A DNA stretch of 64,000 nucleotides from positions 1 through 64,000 of the forward strand of contig NZ_BDCD01000023.1 in assembly GCF_001613325.1 (NCBI RefSeq), written 5' to 3'. Of the stretch, positions 15,711 to 24,764 are shown piece after piece (position 1 is the first letter of the stretch; each line of letters begins with the position of its first letter). The translations under genes and the position numbers were made by a program. A model generated the notes under the pieces. It saw nothing but the letters and a program-made list of their open reading frames with translations. It did not search any database and was not told the origin of the DNA. This DNA is from Nocardia yamanashiensis NBRC 100130 (GTDB taxonomy: Bacteria; Actinomycetota; Actinomycetes; Mycobacteriales; Mycobacteriaceae).

Positions 15711-15724
15711 TAGCGTCGCGGCCG
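15711..15724 (+). promoter_or_regulatory. -10-like box for leaderless PtpB-like gene start
   Basis: TAGCGT (15711-15716), a 7-nt spacer and GTG at 15724. The hexamer is identical to that at the GNAT gene. Confidence 0.45.
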
Positions 15725-16632
15725 TGAGAATCAATTCCATTGTACGTATTAATGTTTCGCTGGTTTCTTTGGCGCTGGTCGCTGCCGGATTGTTCGGGGG
15801 TGGGGCGGTGGCGCAGGCCGAACCGGAGGCCGCGGTCGCGGGGGCGAGCGGTGGTCAGATCGTTTTGCAGGGGGCGGTGAATGTTCGCGATATGGGCGGG
15901 TTTCGGACCTACGACGGGGCTACCACCAAGTCGGGAAAGGTGATTCGGGCTGATGCGCTCGGAAAACTGACCGATGCGGATGTGGCGAAGCTCGGGACGT
16001 TGAAGATTCAGTCGGTGGTGGATTACCGGACCCAGGCCGAGATCGCGGGATTGGGCGCGGATCGGCTGCCGGCCGGAGTTCCGTTGGTGTCCAGGGCCAT
16101 CGAGGACGGCGGGATGTTCGCCAAGATGTATCAGGCGATTCAGTCCAAGGATCCGGTAAAGCAGCAGGAACTGCTGGGGGACGGCAAAGCCGAGCAGATC
16201 ATGGGCGATATGTACCGCAATTTCTTCACCGCGGACGCGATGGCGAAGTTCGGGCAGACGGTCAAGGATTTGGCCAATACCGGCACCGTGACGCTGTTCC
16301 ATTGCACGGCCGGTAAGGACCGGACGGGGTGGACGGCGTATGTGGTGCTGCGGGCCGTCGGGGTGCCGGAATCGATTGCGCGCCAGGACTATCTGAAGTC
16401 GAACGAGTACCGGGCGGCGGCGGACGCGGCGCTGCGGGCGCAATTGAAGCAGGGCGGGATCATGCAGAATCCGGATCTGCTGATTCCGTTGCAGGAGGTG
16501 CGTGAGGCGTACCTGGATATCGCGGTGGACCAGGTGACGCAGAAGTACGGCGACTTCGGGAAGTTCCTGACCAACGGTCTCGGCCTGGACGGCGCGACCA
16601 TCCTGAAGCTGCGGAAGAACTTGGTGAGCTGA
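15724..16632 (+). CDS. Secreted PtpB-like tyrosine/phosphoinositide phosphatase
   Basis: This 302-residue protein has a signal peptide ending near AVAQA (about residue 32). The phosphatase P-loop is HCTAGKDRTGW with catalytic C194 and R200, the variant found in M. tuberculosis PtpB and related lipid/protein phosphatases. NVRDMGGF (53-60), another PtpB hallmark, begins the domain. The protein should act outside the membrane. I chose GTG at 15724 because it gives a proper signal peptide and has a -10-like TAGCGT 7 nt before. It is convergent with the next gene, 2 nt apart. Confidence 0.87.
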   Translation: MRINSIVRINVSLVSLALVAAGLFGGGAVAQAEPEAAVAGASGGQIVLQGAVNVRDMGGFRTYDGATTKSGKVIRADALGKLTDADVAKLGTLKIQSVVDYRTQAEIAGLGADRLPAGVPLVSRAIEDGGMFAKMYQAIQSKDPVKQQELLGDGKAEQIMGDMYRNFFTADAMAKFGQTVKDLANTGTVTLFHCTAGKDRTGWTAYVVLRAVGVPESIARQDYLKSNEYRAAADAALRAQLKQGGIMQNPDLLIPLQEVREAYLDIAVDQVTQKYGDFGKFLTNGLGLDGATILKLRKNLVS

Positions 16633-16634
16633 CC

Positions 16635-17096
16635 TCAGCCGCGGCGGACCATGGCGCCCAGGGCGCTCAGGTCGATATCGCTGGAGGGTTCCGACCAGCC
16701 GGTGGCGCGCAGTTCGTCCGGTGACCCGACGCCGAGCGCGTCGTGCAGGCCGATCGCCACCGAGCGAGCGAAATCCTGGAGCCCGCTCAGCGGTATCGGC
16801 CACAGCATGGTCTGCCGCCAGTTCTCGATTTCGCGTTGCAGGACCGGCGCGGACCAGCCCGAATCACGCAGCAGCTGGGCGGCGGATTCGGTAATCGGTT
16901 CGGCCAGATAGTAATTGCCGGTGAGTTCGGCGGAGAGCCGGATATCGAACTGCTGGAATTGTACGTAGCGATTTCCGGTGGCGGCGATGATCAGGGTGGC
17001 TCGGGAGGGCAGATGCGCCAAGCAGCGCGCCAACGCTTGCACGAAGGCGTCCCATTCGGTTGTCACTGGTTGCTCGCTTTGCCCCCGGGTGCCCAT
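16635..17096 (-). CDS. TY-Chap/YbjN-like small protein of unknown function
   Basis: This 153-residue soluble protein has no signal peptide. The segment YVQFQQFDIRLSAELTGNYYL and the helical C-terminal half resemble the type III secretion chaperone-like TY-Chap/YbjN families common in actinobacteria. The assignment rests on pattern memory only. The ATG at 17096 could be replaced by the GTG at 17066 (VTTEWDAF), which would place the start where related proteins begin. The gene ends 2 nt from the convergent phosphatase gene. Confidence 0.65.
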   Translation of the reverse strand: MGTRGQSEQPVTTEWDAFVQALARCLAHLPSRATLIIAATGNRYVQFQQFDIRLSAELTGNYYLAEPITESAAQLLRDSGWSAPVLQREIENWRQTMLWPIPLSGLQDFARSVAIGLHDALGVGSPDELRATGWSEPSSDIDLSALGAMVRRG

Positions 17097-17181
17097 CGAG
17101 GCCGATCATACGCCGTCAAATCGTCTGGGTCACCGAAAGATTGAGGGAACTCGGACGGCTGCGAAAACATCCTGCCGACGA

Positions 17182-17223
17182 CGAGAGCCGCGGCCGTGTC
17201 GACTGGTACGGCCGCGGCTCTCG
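17182..17223 (-). terminator. Terminator-like hairpin after a small minus-strand gene
   Basis: A perfect 16-bp stem (17182-17197 with 17208-17223) has a 10-nt loop. On the minus strand a TTTT run follows about 15 nt beyond it. It lies 9 nt after the stop of the 58-aa gene, which supports that gene being real. Confidence 0.7.
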
Positions 17224-17232
17224 AATGTTCGG

Positions 17233-17409
17233 CTACCGCCGGTGAATCGCGGCGGGACCGAGGATTCCGATCGGCGTATAGCCGGCCAGGCGTTCGGCCC
17301 GCTCCTGGGCCGTGAGCGTATGGCGAGCCAGGAATTTCCGGAATTGGCTTCGCGCACCGGCGAATACCGCACCGGACCGAGGATGCACAACCACCGCCAT
17401 CGCGTTCAA
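17233..17409 (-). CDS. Small protein (58 aa), unknown function
   Basis: This short frame encodes about 58 residues beginning MNAMAVVVHPRSG, with a basic helix (FRKFLARHTLTAQERAERL) and a hydrophobic tail (GYTPIGILGPAAIHRR). A good GAGGAG Shine-Dalgarno lies 6 nt before a TTG start (17409); an ATG three codons on is the alternative. A strong hairpin follows the stop. It could be a small regulatory or membrane-interacting peptide, but I recognise no family. It sits alone, between the TY-Chap-like gene and the MpaB-like gene. Confidence 0.5.
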   Translation of the reverse strand: MNAMAVVVHPRSGAVFAGARSQFRKFLARHTLTAQERAERLAGYTPIGILGPAAIHRR

Positions 17410-17658
17410 ACCGCACTCCTCGTTCGTGTTTTCATCGCCTCCGGTCGCCTATTCTTCCAACCGGATGCGCTGCGCTGGTTAACCTCTCGTGAATATCACC
17501 GCACGGACCAGCGCGGACGCAAGATTCCAGCGCCCGCATTTACGGTATTCCTCCGGTGACGGTTGCCACCCGGGCGACAAGATGAGAGACTTGGGAAGTA
17601 TTCCTCTCATCCTGTCGGTGCTCGGCGCGCCGGCAGTTAGTGGTCAAAGGAGATCACC

Positions 17659-18573
17659 ATGACCGCCGCCGTCGCACCGCACGAGCCCGCGGACCGGGGA
17701 ACTCGGCCCGAACGCCGGCCCTTCCGCCCGGGTACGCGCATGTGGGAGGACACCGGGCTGATCACCTTCTCGCTCACCGCCGGGTCGGCGTTCCTGTTGC
17801 AGACCATGGAACCGAGCATCGCGGCCGTGGTGGACGAGCATTCGACCTTCCGCACCGATGCCCTGGGCCGCGCCGCGCGCAGCATCGCCTCGGTCATGAT
17901 GTGGATCTACGGCGGCGACGAGGCGCTGGCCGAAGCCGATCGGCTGCGGAAGATGCATGCCACGCTCAACAGCACCGACGCCCACGGCGTGAAGCATCGG
18001 GCGCTGTCGTCCGGGCCGTGGGCGTGGGTGCTACACACCGCGATCTTCGCGTTCACCGAGGGCAACAAGTACTTCTCCAGTGATCCGCTCACCGAGGCGG
18101 AGAAGGAGTCGTATTACCAGGAAGTCGTGCAGCTGATGCGCAATTTCATGGTGGCGCCCAAAGAGATTCCGGCCAGTTACGCCGAATGGGTGCCGTGGTT
18201 CGAGGATCAGATCGAGAACCATCTGGTGCCCACGAATGTCGCCGACGACTACCTGAAGGTGATCCGGAACATCGCCCCGCCCAAGCAGGTTCCGCACGCG
18301 CTGCATCCGGTGTGGCGGGCGGCGACCATGCCGGTCGGGCGGTTGCAGTACTTCTTCACCGTCGGCACCACGCCGGAGGTGATCCGGCGCAAGCTGGATC
18401 TGGAATGGACCGCGAAGGACGAACGCACGCTGCGCGCCCTGGGCTGGATGATCGGCCGCACCGTGCCGATGCTGCCGGAGCGGGTGCGCTACTTCCCCAT
18501 CGCGTACGAGGCGCGCAAGCTGGAGCGCGACCGCGCCCGGCTGCGCAAGATCATCAACCTGCGTCCGGTGTAG
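17659..18573 (+). CDS. Oxygenase MpaB-family (DUF2236) protein
   Basis: This 304-residue, mostly helical protein is of the DUF2236/MpaB family, which includes the latex-clearing oxygenase Lcp and the mycophenolic acid oxygenase MpaB. Conserved features are the MHATLNSTD and WVLHTAIFAF segments, whose histidines are candidates for heme or metal ligation, and an arginine-rich start GTRMWED. Neither the signal nor the substrate is evident. An AAAGGAG ribosome site lies 6 nt before the ATG. The stop abuts that of the convergent kinase gene with no gap. Confidence 0.85.
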   Translation: MTAAVAPHEPADRGTRPERRPFRPGTRMWEDTGLITFSLTAGSAFLLQTMEPSIAAVVDEHSTFRTDALGRAARSIASVMMWIYGGDEALAEADRLRKMHATLNSTDAHGVKHRALSSGPWAWVLHTAIFAFTEGNKYFSSDPLTEAEKESYYQEVVQLMRNFMVAPKEIPASYAEWVPWFEDQIENHLVPTNVADDYLKVIRNIAPPKQVPHALHPVWRAATMPVGRLQYFFTVGTTPEVIRRKLDLEWTAKDERTLRALGWMIGRTVPMLPERVRYFPIAYEARKLERDRARLRKIINLRPV

Positions 18574-20655
18574 TCAGCGCAGTTCGCGAATATCGCACAG
18601 CAGCACCCGATCCTGCTGTGCGATGGCGACGGTGGCGCCGTCCGGGCTGAACGCGACGGGCGGCGACCACTTGCGGGTGTGCAACTGGCGGCGGGCGTCG
18701 ATATCCCAGAGCCGCAGGTCCTTTCGCGTGGTGATGGCCAGCAGCGCGCCGTCCGCGCTGAACGCGACCGCCCGCACCCCGCTGCCGTCGGCGGGCAGCG
18801 GGAATTGCAGGGTTTCCCCGGCGCGCATATCCCGCACCAGCACCCGGTCGTGATTGGCGACCGCGAAGCGCGTGCCGTCCGGCGCGAAGTCGGCGGCCGC
18901 GAAACCCACCATGTCCATGGGCAATTCGACGAGCGCCCGGGCGGTGCGCTTGCGCAGCGCACTCCGGTGATCCCACAGGTACGCCCCGTACCGGGTGACG
19001 GCGAGCAGCGCGCTGCCGTCCGGCGCGAACCGCACCAGATCCGTGTCGGGCCGCGCCACCTGCCGCGGCACCCACAGCCGCTCCCCCGAGGCGGCGTACA
19101 ACTCCAGCGCACCCGCGGTGCTCACCACCGCGAACACCTCCCCGTCCGGATCGGCCGCCACCGCGCGCACACTGCCGAACGCGATCTCCGGAAACGCCTG
19201 CCCGCGCCCGAGATTCCGCACCCCGGCCCCCTGCCGATCCGACACGATCAGCACCCCGCCGTCCGGCCCGAACTCCGGCCACGCGCGCCGGCTCCCCACC
19301 TCGAACGGCTCCCCCAGCGCCTCCCCGGTACCCGTATCCCACAGCCGCACAAGGCGATCCCAGCCGGTCGCGGCGAGCACGGTCGCATCCGGCGCGAACG
19401 CCAGCCCGCACACCGCGTTCGCCGGCCCGGGCAGCGCGTCCCCGATCGCCGCGCCGGTCCGCGCGTCCCAGATGCGCACGGCCCCGTCCTCCCCACCGGT
19501 CGCCACCCGAGCGCCGCTCGGGCTGAACGCGATCGCCCGCACCTTCCCCCAATGCCCGGCCAACTCCACCGCTGCGCGCCGCGCCCGCGTCCCGGCCCCA
19601 CCCGAGGCCGGATTCGCCCCCGCCACGATTTCGGTGTCCGGTTCGTGCACCCGCACGACGGCTGGAAGCATCTCCGTGGGTCCGGTCGAGCCGAGCAGGT
19701 CGGCCGGATTCGCCACTGCCAGGTCGTCACCGGTGGACCCGTGTACCGAGGCGGCCGAGAAGACTCGGCCCTGTTGCGGCTCGCCAGCGGGGTCGGAGGG
19801 AGCTGCTGCGCCGGACGCCGCCGCGGCAGCCGTACCGAGCGCGGCCGCCGCCGCGGCGGCGAGGGCTCCGCAGCTGGGGTAGCGGTCGGCTGGATTCTTG
19901 GCGAGGGCGGTCGCGATCACCTCGTCCACCCCGGCGGGTAGGTCGGGGCGCCGGGTCGTCAGGAGTGGGGGCGGGGTGGTGAAGTGCGCGTGCATGAGGG
20001 CGTAGACGGTGGGGGCGGGAAACGGAATCTCCCCGGCGAGCAGGTGAAAGAGGGTGCAGCCGAGGGCATAGACATCGGCGCGCTGATCCACGGGCTTGCC
20101 GTCGATCTGTTCCGGGGGTGCGTAGGCGAGGGTGGCGCGGGTGGCTCCGGTGACGGTGACGGTGTCGTCGAAACCGCGGGCGATGCCGAAGTCGCCGATG
20201 TGCACGTGCAGGCCGCCGGGGCGGTCGGTGATCAGCAGGTTCGCGGGTTTGACGTCGCGGTGCAGGATGCCGTTGGCGTGCGCGTGGTCGAGTCCGGCCG
20301 CGGCCTGCCGGATGATTTCGAGCGCGCGCGGGACGGGAAGCGGGCCTTCCTCGAGTAGCCGGCCGGCGTCCGGGCCGTCGATGAAATCCATGGCGATCCA
20401 CGGGTTCTCGCCCTCGGTGCCGCAGTCCTGGATGCCGACGATATTCGGATGCCGCAGCGCGGCGGTCAGCCTGGCTTCGCGTTCGAAGCGGGCGCGCGTC
20501 CTGGGATCGCTGCCCACATTGGCGGCCAGCACCTTCACCGCGACATCGACGCCCAGCCGCGGATGCCGCATCCGATACACCGCGCCCATGCCGCCGGAGC
20601 CCGCGTGCGCGATCACGGTGTAGCCGGCGAACAGCGATCCGGGCTCGAGCGCCAC
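18574..20655 (-). CDS. Ser/Thr protein kinase with C-terminal WD40 repeats
   Basis: This 693-residue protein starts from GTG at 20655. The N-terminal Hanks-type kinase (about 1-280) has the glycine loop GSGGMGAVY (19-27), invariant lysine K41, HRDVKPAN (catalytic D134), DFG (155-157) and the APPE activation-segment end (179-182). An Ala/Pro-rich linker of about 100 residues follows. The C-terminal half holds several WD40 repeats, for example VRAIAFSPSGARVATGGEDG and VWDTGTG-type blades. No membrane segment is visible, unlike PknB-type kinases, so it is probably cytosolic and uses the propeller to recognise partners. No cognate target gene is adjacent. Starts further upstream would add residues not seen in kinases. 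Confidence 0.9.
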   Translation of the reverse strand: MALEPGSLFAGYTVIAHAGSGGMGAVYRMRHPRLGVDVAVKVLAANVGSDPRTRARFEREARLTAALRHPNIVGIQDCGTEGENPWIAMDFIDGPDAGRLLEEGPLPVPRALEIIRQAAAGLDHAHANGILHRDVKPANLLITDRPGGLHVHIGDFGIARGFDDTVTVTGATRATLAYAPPEQIDGKPVDQRADVYALGCTLFHLLAGEIPFPAPTVYALMHAHFTTPPPLLTTRRPDLPAGVDEVIATALAKNPADRYPSCGALAAAAAAALGTAAAAASGAAAPSDPAGEPQQGRVFSAASVHGSTGDDLAVANPADLLGSTGPTEMLPAVVRVHEPDTEIVAGANPASGGAGTRARRAAVELAGHWGKVRAIAFSPSGARVATGGEDGAVRIWDARTGAAIGDALPGPANAVCGLAFAPDATVLAATGWDRLVRLWDTGTGEALGEPFEVGSRRAWPEFGPDGGVLIVSDRQGAGVRNLGRGQAFPEIAFGSVRAVAADPDGEVFAVVSTAGALELYAASGERLWVPRQVARPDTDLVRFAPDGSALLAVTRYGAYLWDHRSALRKRTARALVELPMDMVGFAAADFAPDGTRFAVANHDRVLVRDMRAGETLQFPLPADGSGVRAVAFSADGALLAITTRKDLRLWDIDARRQLHTRKWSPPVAFSPDGATVAIAQQDRVLLCDIRELR

Positions 20656-20718
20656 CGGTGTCCCCCGCCTCCCCGCCCCCACCGGCGGTATCCATCGAAT
20701 CTCGTGAGCGGCAATGCT

Positions 20719-20750
20719 ACCGCTCCCGCACGGCATCGGGCGGGAGCGGT
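20719..20750. promoter_or_regulatory. Inverted repeat in the kinase-CocE divergent region
   Basis: ACCGCTCCCG (20719-20728) and its complement (20741-20750) flank a 12-nt spacer. They sit between divergent gene starts, so the site could be an operator or a hairpin in one leader. Nothing else in this 170-bp gap is convincing. Confidence 0.35.
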
Positions 20751-20826
20751 GTCACGGTCACCGGGCGCGGCGGTCCCCCGGTTCATGGGGCTGGTGTGAG
20801 AACCGCTCACCGACCAAGGTCATGCT

Positions 20827-22485
20827 GTGCGTATGCGGATGGTGTTGTGGCGGGCGCTGGTCGGCCTGCTGCTGGTGGTGGGTGCGGTCGTGGTGCCGGC
20901 GGGCGGGGCGAAAGCCGAGGCGGGTTATCAGTGGAAGCAGGAGTACATCACCGCACCGGACGGGACGCGCCTGCACGCGGATGTGCTGCGCCCCAAGGGT
21001 CTCGCCGACGATCAGCGCACGCCGGTGATCATGACGGTCAGCCCGTACCGCGCGCACCTGGCGTACCTCACCGATCCGCGTGTGAAGGGCGGCCCGTCCA
21101 CCGACAATCTGGAAGCCCAGACCTTCCTCGATGCCGGCTACACCTATGTGATCGTCGACCTGCGCGGCTTCGGCGGCTCCAACGGCTGCCCCGATTTCGG
21201 CGGCCCGGGCGAACGCTCGGATGTGAAGACCGCGGTGGAATGGGCGGCGGGCCAATCCTGGTCGACCGGCAAGGTCGGCCTGTTCGGGGTGTCGTACGAG
21301 GCCTGGACCGGGCTGATGGGCTTGACGGAGCAGCCGGCCGGGCTGGCCGCGGTGGGCGCGTTCGAACCGGTGGTGGACCCGTACTCCTACCTGTACATGC
21401 AGGGCGTGGCCTGGAAGTTCTCGGGCAAGCCGGTCACCGAGTCCGGGGTGCGGCCGGGTGATCTGGCGGGGCTCGAGCATCTGCTCATCGCGTCCACGCC
21501 CGCGCACTGGGAGGATTCGGCCGAATACCAGCTGAACGCCACCACCATCGATTCCGCCTGCTACGCACAGTATTTCGCGAACACCACCAATCACGACGGC
21601 GGCACCGAGTTCTGGCAGGACCGGGATCTGGTGCGCCGCCTGCGGGGCAATACCATCCCGTTGTTCCTGGGCCAGGGTTTCACCGACTACAACACCAAGG
21701 CCGATCGGGTCTTCCAGCTGTGGAACGGGCTCGGCCCCGGCGAGCATCACGCCTGGTTCGGGCAGTGGGGGCACCGCACCTGCCACGACAAATGCGGCGT
21801 CACCAATTTCGACGGCGAGCTGCTGGCCTTCTTCGACCGGCACGTGGCGGGCAAGAACGTGACCGTGCCGGGCCCGCGCATCACGGTCAGCCAGTCCGAT
21901 GGCCGCTGGCGTTCGGAAACCCAATGGCCGCCCGCCGATTCGGCCATGGTGACCGCCGAGCTGCGCACCGGCGAGTACACCGACCGCGGCCTGTTCGCCG
22001 GCGCGGATCGCGAGCTGTGGTCGATCAGCCAGCCGCTGCCCACCGCGCAGCATCTGTCCGGCACGGCCACCGCCACCCTCACCCTGGACGGTTCGCCGCA
22101 GGCCACGGTCGCCGTCGAGGTGTCCGATATCGCGCCGGACGGCCGCTCCACGGTCATCACCCGCGGTATCGCCCCCGTCTCCGCGACCACCGAAATCCGT
22201 ATGCTGGCGCAGGATTGGCCGATCGAGGCCGGGCATCGCATCGGCTTCCGCATCACCGACGTGATCGACGACGTCTGGTCGCATACGCCCACCTTCTCCA
22301 AGGTGACCGTCCGTGCTGCACAGGTCCGGTTGCCGCTGCTCACCGCGACCCGCACCCCGGACCTGCCGGGCGGCCCCACCGAGGGTGTCGGCAAGTGGCG
22401 CGCCGAGAAGTCGGCCACCCTGCCGCCGGATCTGCTGAACAATGCAAGGGTGACCGTCGACTTCCCGGCCCGGACCGGCTCCTGA
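20827..22485 (+). CDS. Secreted CocE/NonD-family hydrolase (X-Pro dipeptidyl-peptidase-like)
   Basis: This 552-residue protein has a signal peptide ending near AKA (residue 30). The alpha/beta hydrolase core carries the nucleophile S156 in FGVSYEAW and the typical DLRGFGGSNG loop before it. The C-terminal 200 residues form the jelly-roll domain of the CocE/X-Pro dipeptidyl-peptidase family. Family members cleave acyl esters, such as cocaine esterase, or dipeptides; the substrate is unknown here. In-frame ATGs at 20833 and 20839 are alternative starts. The stop overlaps the next start (TGATG), so the M20 peptidase gene is coupled. Confidence 0.88.
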   Translation: MRMRMVLWRALVGLLLVVGAVVVPAGGAKAEAGYQWKQEYITAPDGTRLHADVLRPKGLADDQRTPVIMTVSPYRAHLAYLTDPRVKGGPSTDNLEAQTFLDAGYTYVIVDLRGFGGSNGCPDFGGPGERSDVKTAVEWAAGQSWSTGKVGLFGVSYEAWTGLMGLTEQPAGLAAVGAFEPVVDPYSYLYMQGVAWKFSGKPVTESGVRPGDLAGLEHLLIASTPAHWEDSAEYQLNATTIDSACYAQYFANTTNHDGGTEFWQDRDLVRRLRGNTIPLFLGQGFTDYNTKADRVFQLWNGLGPGEHHAWFGQWGHRTCHDKCGVTNFDGELLAFFDRHVAGKNVTVPGPRITVSQSDGRWRSETQWPPADSAMVTAELRTGEYTDRGLFAGADRELWSISQPLPTAQHLSGTATATLTLDGSPQATVAVEVSDIAPDGRSTVITRGIAPVSATTEIRMLAQDWPIEAGHRIGFRITDVIDDVWSHTPTFSKVTVRAAQVRLPLLTATRTPDLPGGPTEGVGKWRAEKSATLPPDLLNNARVTVDFPARTGS

Positions 22486-23846
22486 TGACCGCTACCACGC
22501 CCGCACCCCAGCTGGTGGACGATGCCACCGCCGAGCGGCTGGCCGCGGCCCTACGCTGCGTGACCATCTCCCGTGAGGATCCGGCCGAGACCGATACGGC
22601 CGAGTTCGACCGCTTCGTGGCGTTCCTGGAGCAGAGCTTCCCGCTCGTGCACGCCGAGCTCGAACTGGAGACCTTCGGGCACAGCCGGCTCTATCGCTGG
22701 CCGGGCAGTACCGCGCCGGAACGAGTGTCGGCGCTGCTGCTGGCGCATATGGACGTGGTCCCGGTGGACGATGTGAGCGGCTGGACGCATCCGCCGTTCG
22801 CGGGCGTGGTGGACGACGAATTCATCTGGGGCCGTGGCGCGATCGACGACAAGAGCCGGGTCGTCGCGATTCTCGAGGCGGTGGAGTCGGCGCTGCGCGA
22901 CGGCGTGCGGCCCCGGGAGACCGTGTATCTGGCGTTCGGGCACGACGAGGAGGTGAACGGCGTCCGCGGCGCGCAGTCGATGGCGCGCAAGCTGCGGGAA
23001 GCCGGGATCCGGACCGGGCTGCTGCTCGACGAGGGCGGGGTGATCACCACCGGCGTCGCGGACGGCATCGACCAGCCGGTGGCCACCATCATGGTGGGCG
23101 AGAAGGGTTTCGCCACCGTCCGGCTCTCGGTCTCCGATCCGGGCGGGCATTCGTCCATGCCGGGTAAGCAGACGGCGGTCGGGCGGCTGGCGCGCGCGGT
23201 GGCGCGGGTGCAGGATCATCCGTTCCCGCTGCGGCTGACGCCGGTGACCGTCGACATGCTCACGCGGCTGCGCGGATTCATGTCCGAACCGCGCCGCACC
23301 CTGCTCGGCATGGCGCGGCTCGCGGGTCCGGCCGTGACGCGGATCCTGGCGGCCCGGCCGCAGACCGAGGCGCTGGTACGCACCACCACCGCGCCGACCG
23401 TCTTCCACGGCGGCGTGAAATCGAATGTGCTGCCGCAGCGGGCCGAGGCCTTCGTGAATTTCCGTATCCTCCCCGGCGATTCGGTGGCCGATGTGCTCGC
23501 GCACTGCCGCCGCATCATTCGCGACGATCAGGTGGCGTGCGAGCTCACCGGCATCACCTCCGAACCCTCGCCCGCGCCCGCCGCCGGCCCCGACTTCGAT
23601 CTCATCGCCGAACTGGCCCGCGAAGTGGTGCCCGGCATCGCGGTCACGGTCGGGCTCGTACCCGGCGCCACCGACGCCCGCTACTACGACGATCTCGCCG
23701 AAACCCGCTGCAATTTCGCCCCGATCATCCTCACCGCCGCCGACCTGGACCGCATTCACGGCACCGACGAGCGCATCTCCCGGCTCAATTACGCCCGCCT
23801 CATCACCTTCAACCGCCGCCTTCTCGACCGGCTCGCCGCCGGCTGA
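22485..23846 (+). CDS. M20-family metallopeptidase (carboxypeptidase/deacylase)
   Basis: This 453-residue cytoplasmic zinc peptidase has the M20 signature: first metal ligand H88 and the D90 of LLAHMDVVP, bridging Asp D121 in GRGAIDDKS and the catalytic Glu pair in GHDEEVNG (155-156). The length and GAIDDK form resemble the PM20D1/CPS1 subfamily that cleaves N-acyl amino acids or peptides. Its start shares the A of the TGA of the CocE gene. The two hydrolases may work in sequence on an imported peptide or amide, but that is inference. Confidence 0.9.
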   Translation: MTATTPAPQLVDDATAERLAAALRCVTISREDPAETDTAEFDRFVAFLEQSFPLVHAELELETFGHSRLYRWPGSTAPERVSALLLAHMDVVPVDDVSGWTHPPFAGVVDDEFIWGRGAIDDKSRVVAILEAVESALRDGVRPRETVYLAFGHDEEVNGVRGAQSMARKLREAGIRTGLLLDEGGVITTGVADGIDQPVATIMVGEKGFATVRLSVSDPGGHSSMPGKQTAVGRLARAVARVQDHPFPLRLTPVTVDMLTRLRGFMSEPRRTLLGMARLAGPAVTRILAARPQTEALVRTTTAPTVFHGGVKSNVLPQRAEAFVNFRILPGDSVADVLAHCRRIIRDDQVACELTGITSEPSPAPAAGPDFDLIAELAREVVPGIAVTVGLVPGATDARYYDDLAETRCNFAPIILTAADLDRIHGTDERISRLNYARLITFNRRLLDRLAAG

Positions 23847-23890
23847 AGGATGATGATGGTTGCGAAGGATTCCCACCGAGAGGAGCGATG

Positions 23891-24727
23891 ATGACCCGGA
23901 ACGAGACCGGCGAATTCCAGGGTGCGGGCGGCAAGATCTTCTGGCAGGGCTGGCTGCCGGACGGCGAACCGCGAGCGCTGGCGGTGATCGTGCACGGGTA
24001 CGCGGAGCATTCGGGACGGTACGCGCATGTGGCGCAGCGGCTCACCGAGGCCGGGTTCGCGGTGTACGCCCTCGATCACACCGGGCACGGTAGGTCGGCG
24101 GGCGCGCGGGCGAATGTCGGATCGCTGGACGGCGCGGCCGACAATGTGACCACGCTGCTGAAGCTGGCGAGCGAGCGGCATCCGGGGCTGCCCAAGTTCG
24201 TGATCGGGCACAGCATGGGCGGGTTGACCAGCGCCTACCTGGCGACGCGCGGGCCGCTCGACATCGACGGCCTGGTGCTGTCCGGACCGGCCGTGGTGAT
24301 CGACGCCGGCAATGCGGTGGAGCGCGCGGTGGCCCCGCTGCTGTCGCGGGTGCTGCCGAATCTCGGTGTGGTGAAACTGGATTCGAAGCTGGTCAGCCGT
24401 GACCCCGAGGTGGTGCGCGCCTACGACGAGGACCCGCTGGTGCATCACGGCGGCGTCCCGGCCCGGACCGCGGTCGAGATGCTGAAGGCGGGCGAGTTCG
24501 TCAAGACGCACCTGGACAAGCTGACGGTGCCGCTGCTGGTCCAGCACGGCAAAGCCGACGGGCTCGCCAATCCGGCGGGCGCGGACCTGTTCGAACAGGG
24601 GGCGGCGTCGCAGGACAAGACCGTCATCCGTTACGACGGGCTCTACCACGAGATCTACAACGAACCCGAGCAGGACAAGGTGCTCACCGATCTGGTGAAT
24701 TGGCTGGAAGCGCACCTGCCCGCGTGA
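23891..24727 (+). CDS. Monoacylglycerol lipase-type alpha/beta hydrolase
   Basis: This 278-residue cytosolic lipase is like mycobacterial Rv0183. It has HGYAEHSGRY at the oxyanion hole, the nucleophile S108 in GHSMGG, a likely catalytic Asp in HGKADGLANP and a His in LYHEIYNEPE. It should cleave monoacylglycerols to fatty acid and glycerol. AGGAG (23881-23885) is 5 nt before the ATG at 23891; an ATG three bases earlier is too close to it. The gene begins 44 nt after the M20 gene and ends before a strong bidirectional hairpin. Confidence 0.9.
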   Translation: MTRNETGEFQGAGGKIFWQGWLPDGEPRALAVIVHGYAEHSGRYAHVAQRLTEAGFAVYALDHTGHGRSAGARANVGSLDGAADNVTTLLKLASERHPGLPKFVIGHSMGGLTSAYLATRGPLDIDGLVLSGPAVVIDAGNAVERAVAPLLSRVLPNLGVVKLDSKLVSRDPEVVRAYDEDPLVHHGGVPARTAVEMLKAGEFVKTHLDKLTVPLLVQHGKADGLANPAGADLFEQGAASQDKTVIRYDGLYHEIYNEPEQDKVLTDLVNWLEAHLPA

Positions 24728-24734
24728 AACCGGC

Positions 24735-24761
24735 CGGGCCCGTCCTTCCTGGACGGGCCCG
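24735..24761. terminator. Bidirectional terminator between convergent genes
   Basis: A perfect 11-bp stem (CGGGCCCGTCC at 24735-24745 with 24751-24761) has a TTCCT loop. It sits between the convergent lipase and metallopeptidase genes. Confidence 0.85.
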
Positions 24762-24764
24762 CTG

